A DNA stretch of 64,000 bases, taken from assembly GCF_015832195.1 (NCBI RefSeq), contig NC_052031.1, positions 14,509,850 through 14,573,849 of the forward strand. The letters are read 5' to 3'. How positions within the stretch are numbered: position 1 is the stretch's first letter; each line of letters begins with the position of its first letter. A model generated the notes under the pieces. It was not told where the DNA came from. It searched no databases and saw nothing but the letters and a program-made list of their open reading frames with translations. This DNA comes from Motacilla alba alba. Taxonomy: Eukaryota; Chordata; Aves; Passeriformes; Motacillidae. Positions 63,361 to 64,000 of this stretch are shown here, one piece after another. The position numbers and the translations under genes are program-made.

Positions 63361-63471
63361 GAGAGCTGCAGAGCTCCGTGACTGGCAGCGCTCCCAGCGG
63401 TGTGACTGCGTCTCCCAGGAGCAGGCGGACTGCAGCGCTGCACCAGGACACCGACGTGCCGAAGCCGCACG
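63361..63471 (+). other. Candidate exon of unknown gene
   Basis: 111 nt of GC-rich sequence between a strong acceptor (ctttctcttctctcctcag) and a gtgtgt donor. Two plus-strand frames are open; one gives SSVTGSAPSGVTASPRSRR, the other ELRDWQRSQRCDC. Neither is a protein I recognise. It may be a coding exon of a gene continuing past the window or part of a noncoding transcript. Confidence 0.3.
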
Positions 63472-64000
63472 GTGTGTTGAATTTGGAGCTATTTTATTAT
63501 AGTAGCACAATGGGGTTTTTCTGGTCATAATGAAAAAAAAAGGTCAATTATTCATGGAAGAAATACAGACAATTCTACCTGTTGCATTCAAAGAGTAATG
63601 TAGTAATTACATATTCCTTTAAACACTGCTGTTAGATAAAGATGATGTTTTTTCATAGGGTCACGAGCTCTGACATTACTAAACCATGAATCATAGGAGC
63701 AAACTCATACATGCAAACTGCAGTAAACACACAGAGGCTTAAATTTTGCTTCTTATTAGAGTGTCAACTCATAGAGATAATGAAGTAAATTAGAGCCATT
63801 TATAGTCTGGCTTATTCCCAGTTTAACTGGGATCAAAAACTGGATGAACGATGTTATACCTAAGTTGAACCACAGTTGCAGAGAGCAGAACTACACAGGT
63901 AAACAACAGATCCATGATAGCATTTTAGAATTAGAAATTCCCAACAGTTTTCTGTCCTTTCAAATATTAAAAATGACTTATTTCTTCTTGGCATTCTATG
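63472..64000. other. Right window edge, nothing recognised
   Basis: AT-rich sequence with no exon, repeat or motif I can support. Confidence 0.5.

Overview
The window is vertebrate nuclear DNA, almost certainly from a bird and probably a passerine. Evidence: large intron-split genes with GT-AG junctions, several CR1 LINE fragments, an ERVL-type LTR with the architecture common in songbird genomes, and a SINE made of a tRNA-Ile-like 3' half joined to a CR1 tail (the TguSINE1 pattern). Nothing is bacterial or operonic. Species assignment is inference; no search could be run.

Two protein genes are identified exon by exon. On the minus strand, from about 20.9 kb down to the left edge, lie the first twenty coding exons of LAMB4 (laminin subunit beta-4): signal peptide, LN domain, N-terminal LE repeats, the LF (laminin IV type B) domain and the start of the second LE array. 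About 938 codons are present and all junction phases agree; the remainder lies beyond base 1. On the plus strand, a CpG island near 33.3-34.0 kb and a noncoding first exon lead into thirteen coding exons of ERGIC2 from 35,921 to 52,906. They assemble into a complete 377-residue ERGIC/COPII-vesicle protein. The two genes are divergent, their start codons about 15 kb apart, with repeats and a second small CpG island at 30.4-30.8 kb between them.

The right end (about 54.3-64 kb) holds no recognised gene. It has a moderately CpG-rich stretch at 59.0-59.6 kb, a strong splice acceptor at 59,637 and an exon-like block at 63,361-63,471 of unknown identity.

The two genes are not known to act together: LAMB4 is a secreted basement-membrane chain, while ERGIC2 cycles between ER and Golgi. 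The points most worth checking are an in-frame 44-residue exon in the LAMB4 LF domain that I do not recall in human LAMB4, an 18-copy GGAGA repeat close to a LAMB4 splice acceptor, an overlapping uORF at the ERGIC2 start, and the orphan CpG island between the genes. I found no clearly novel system.
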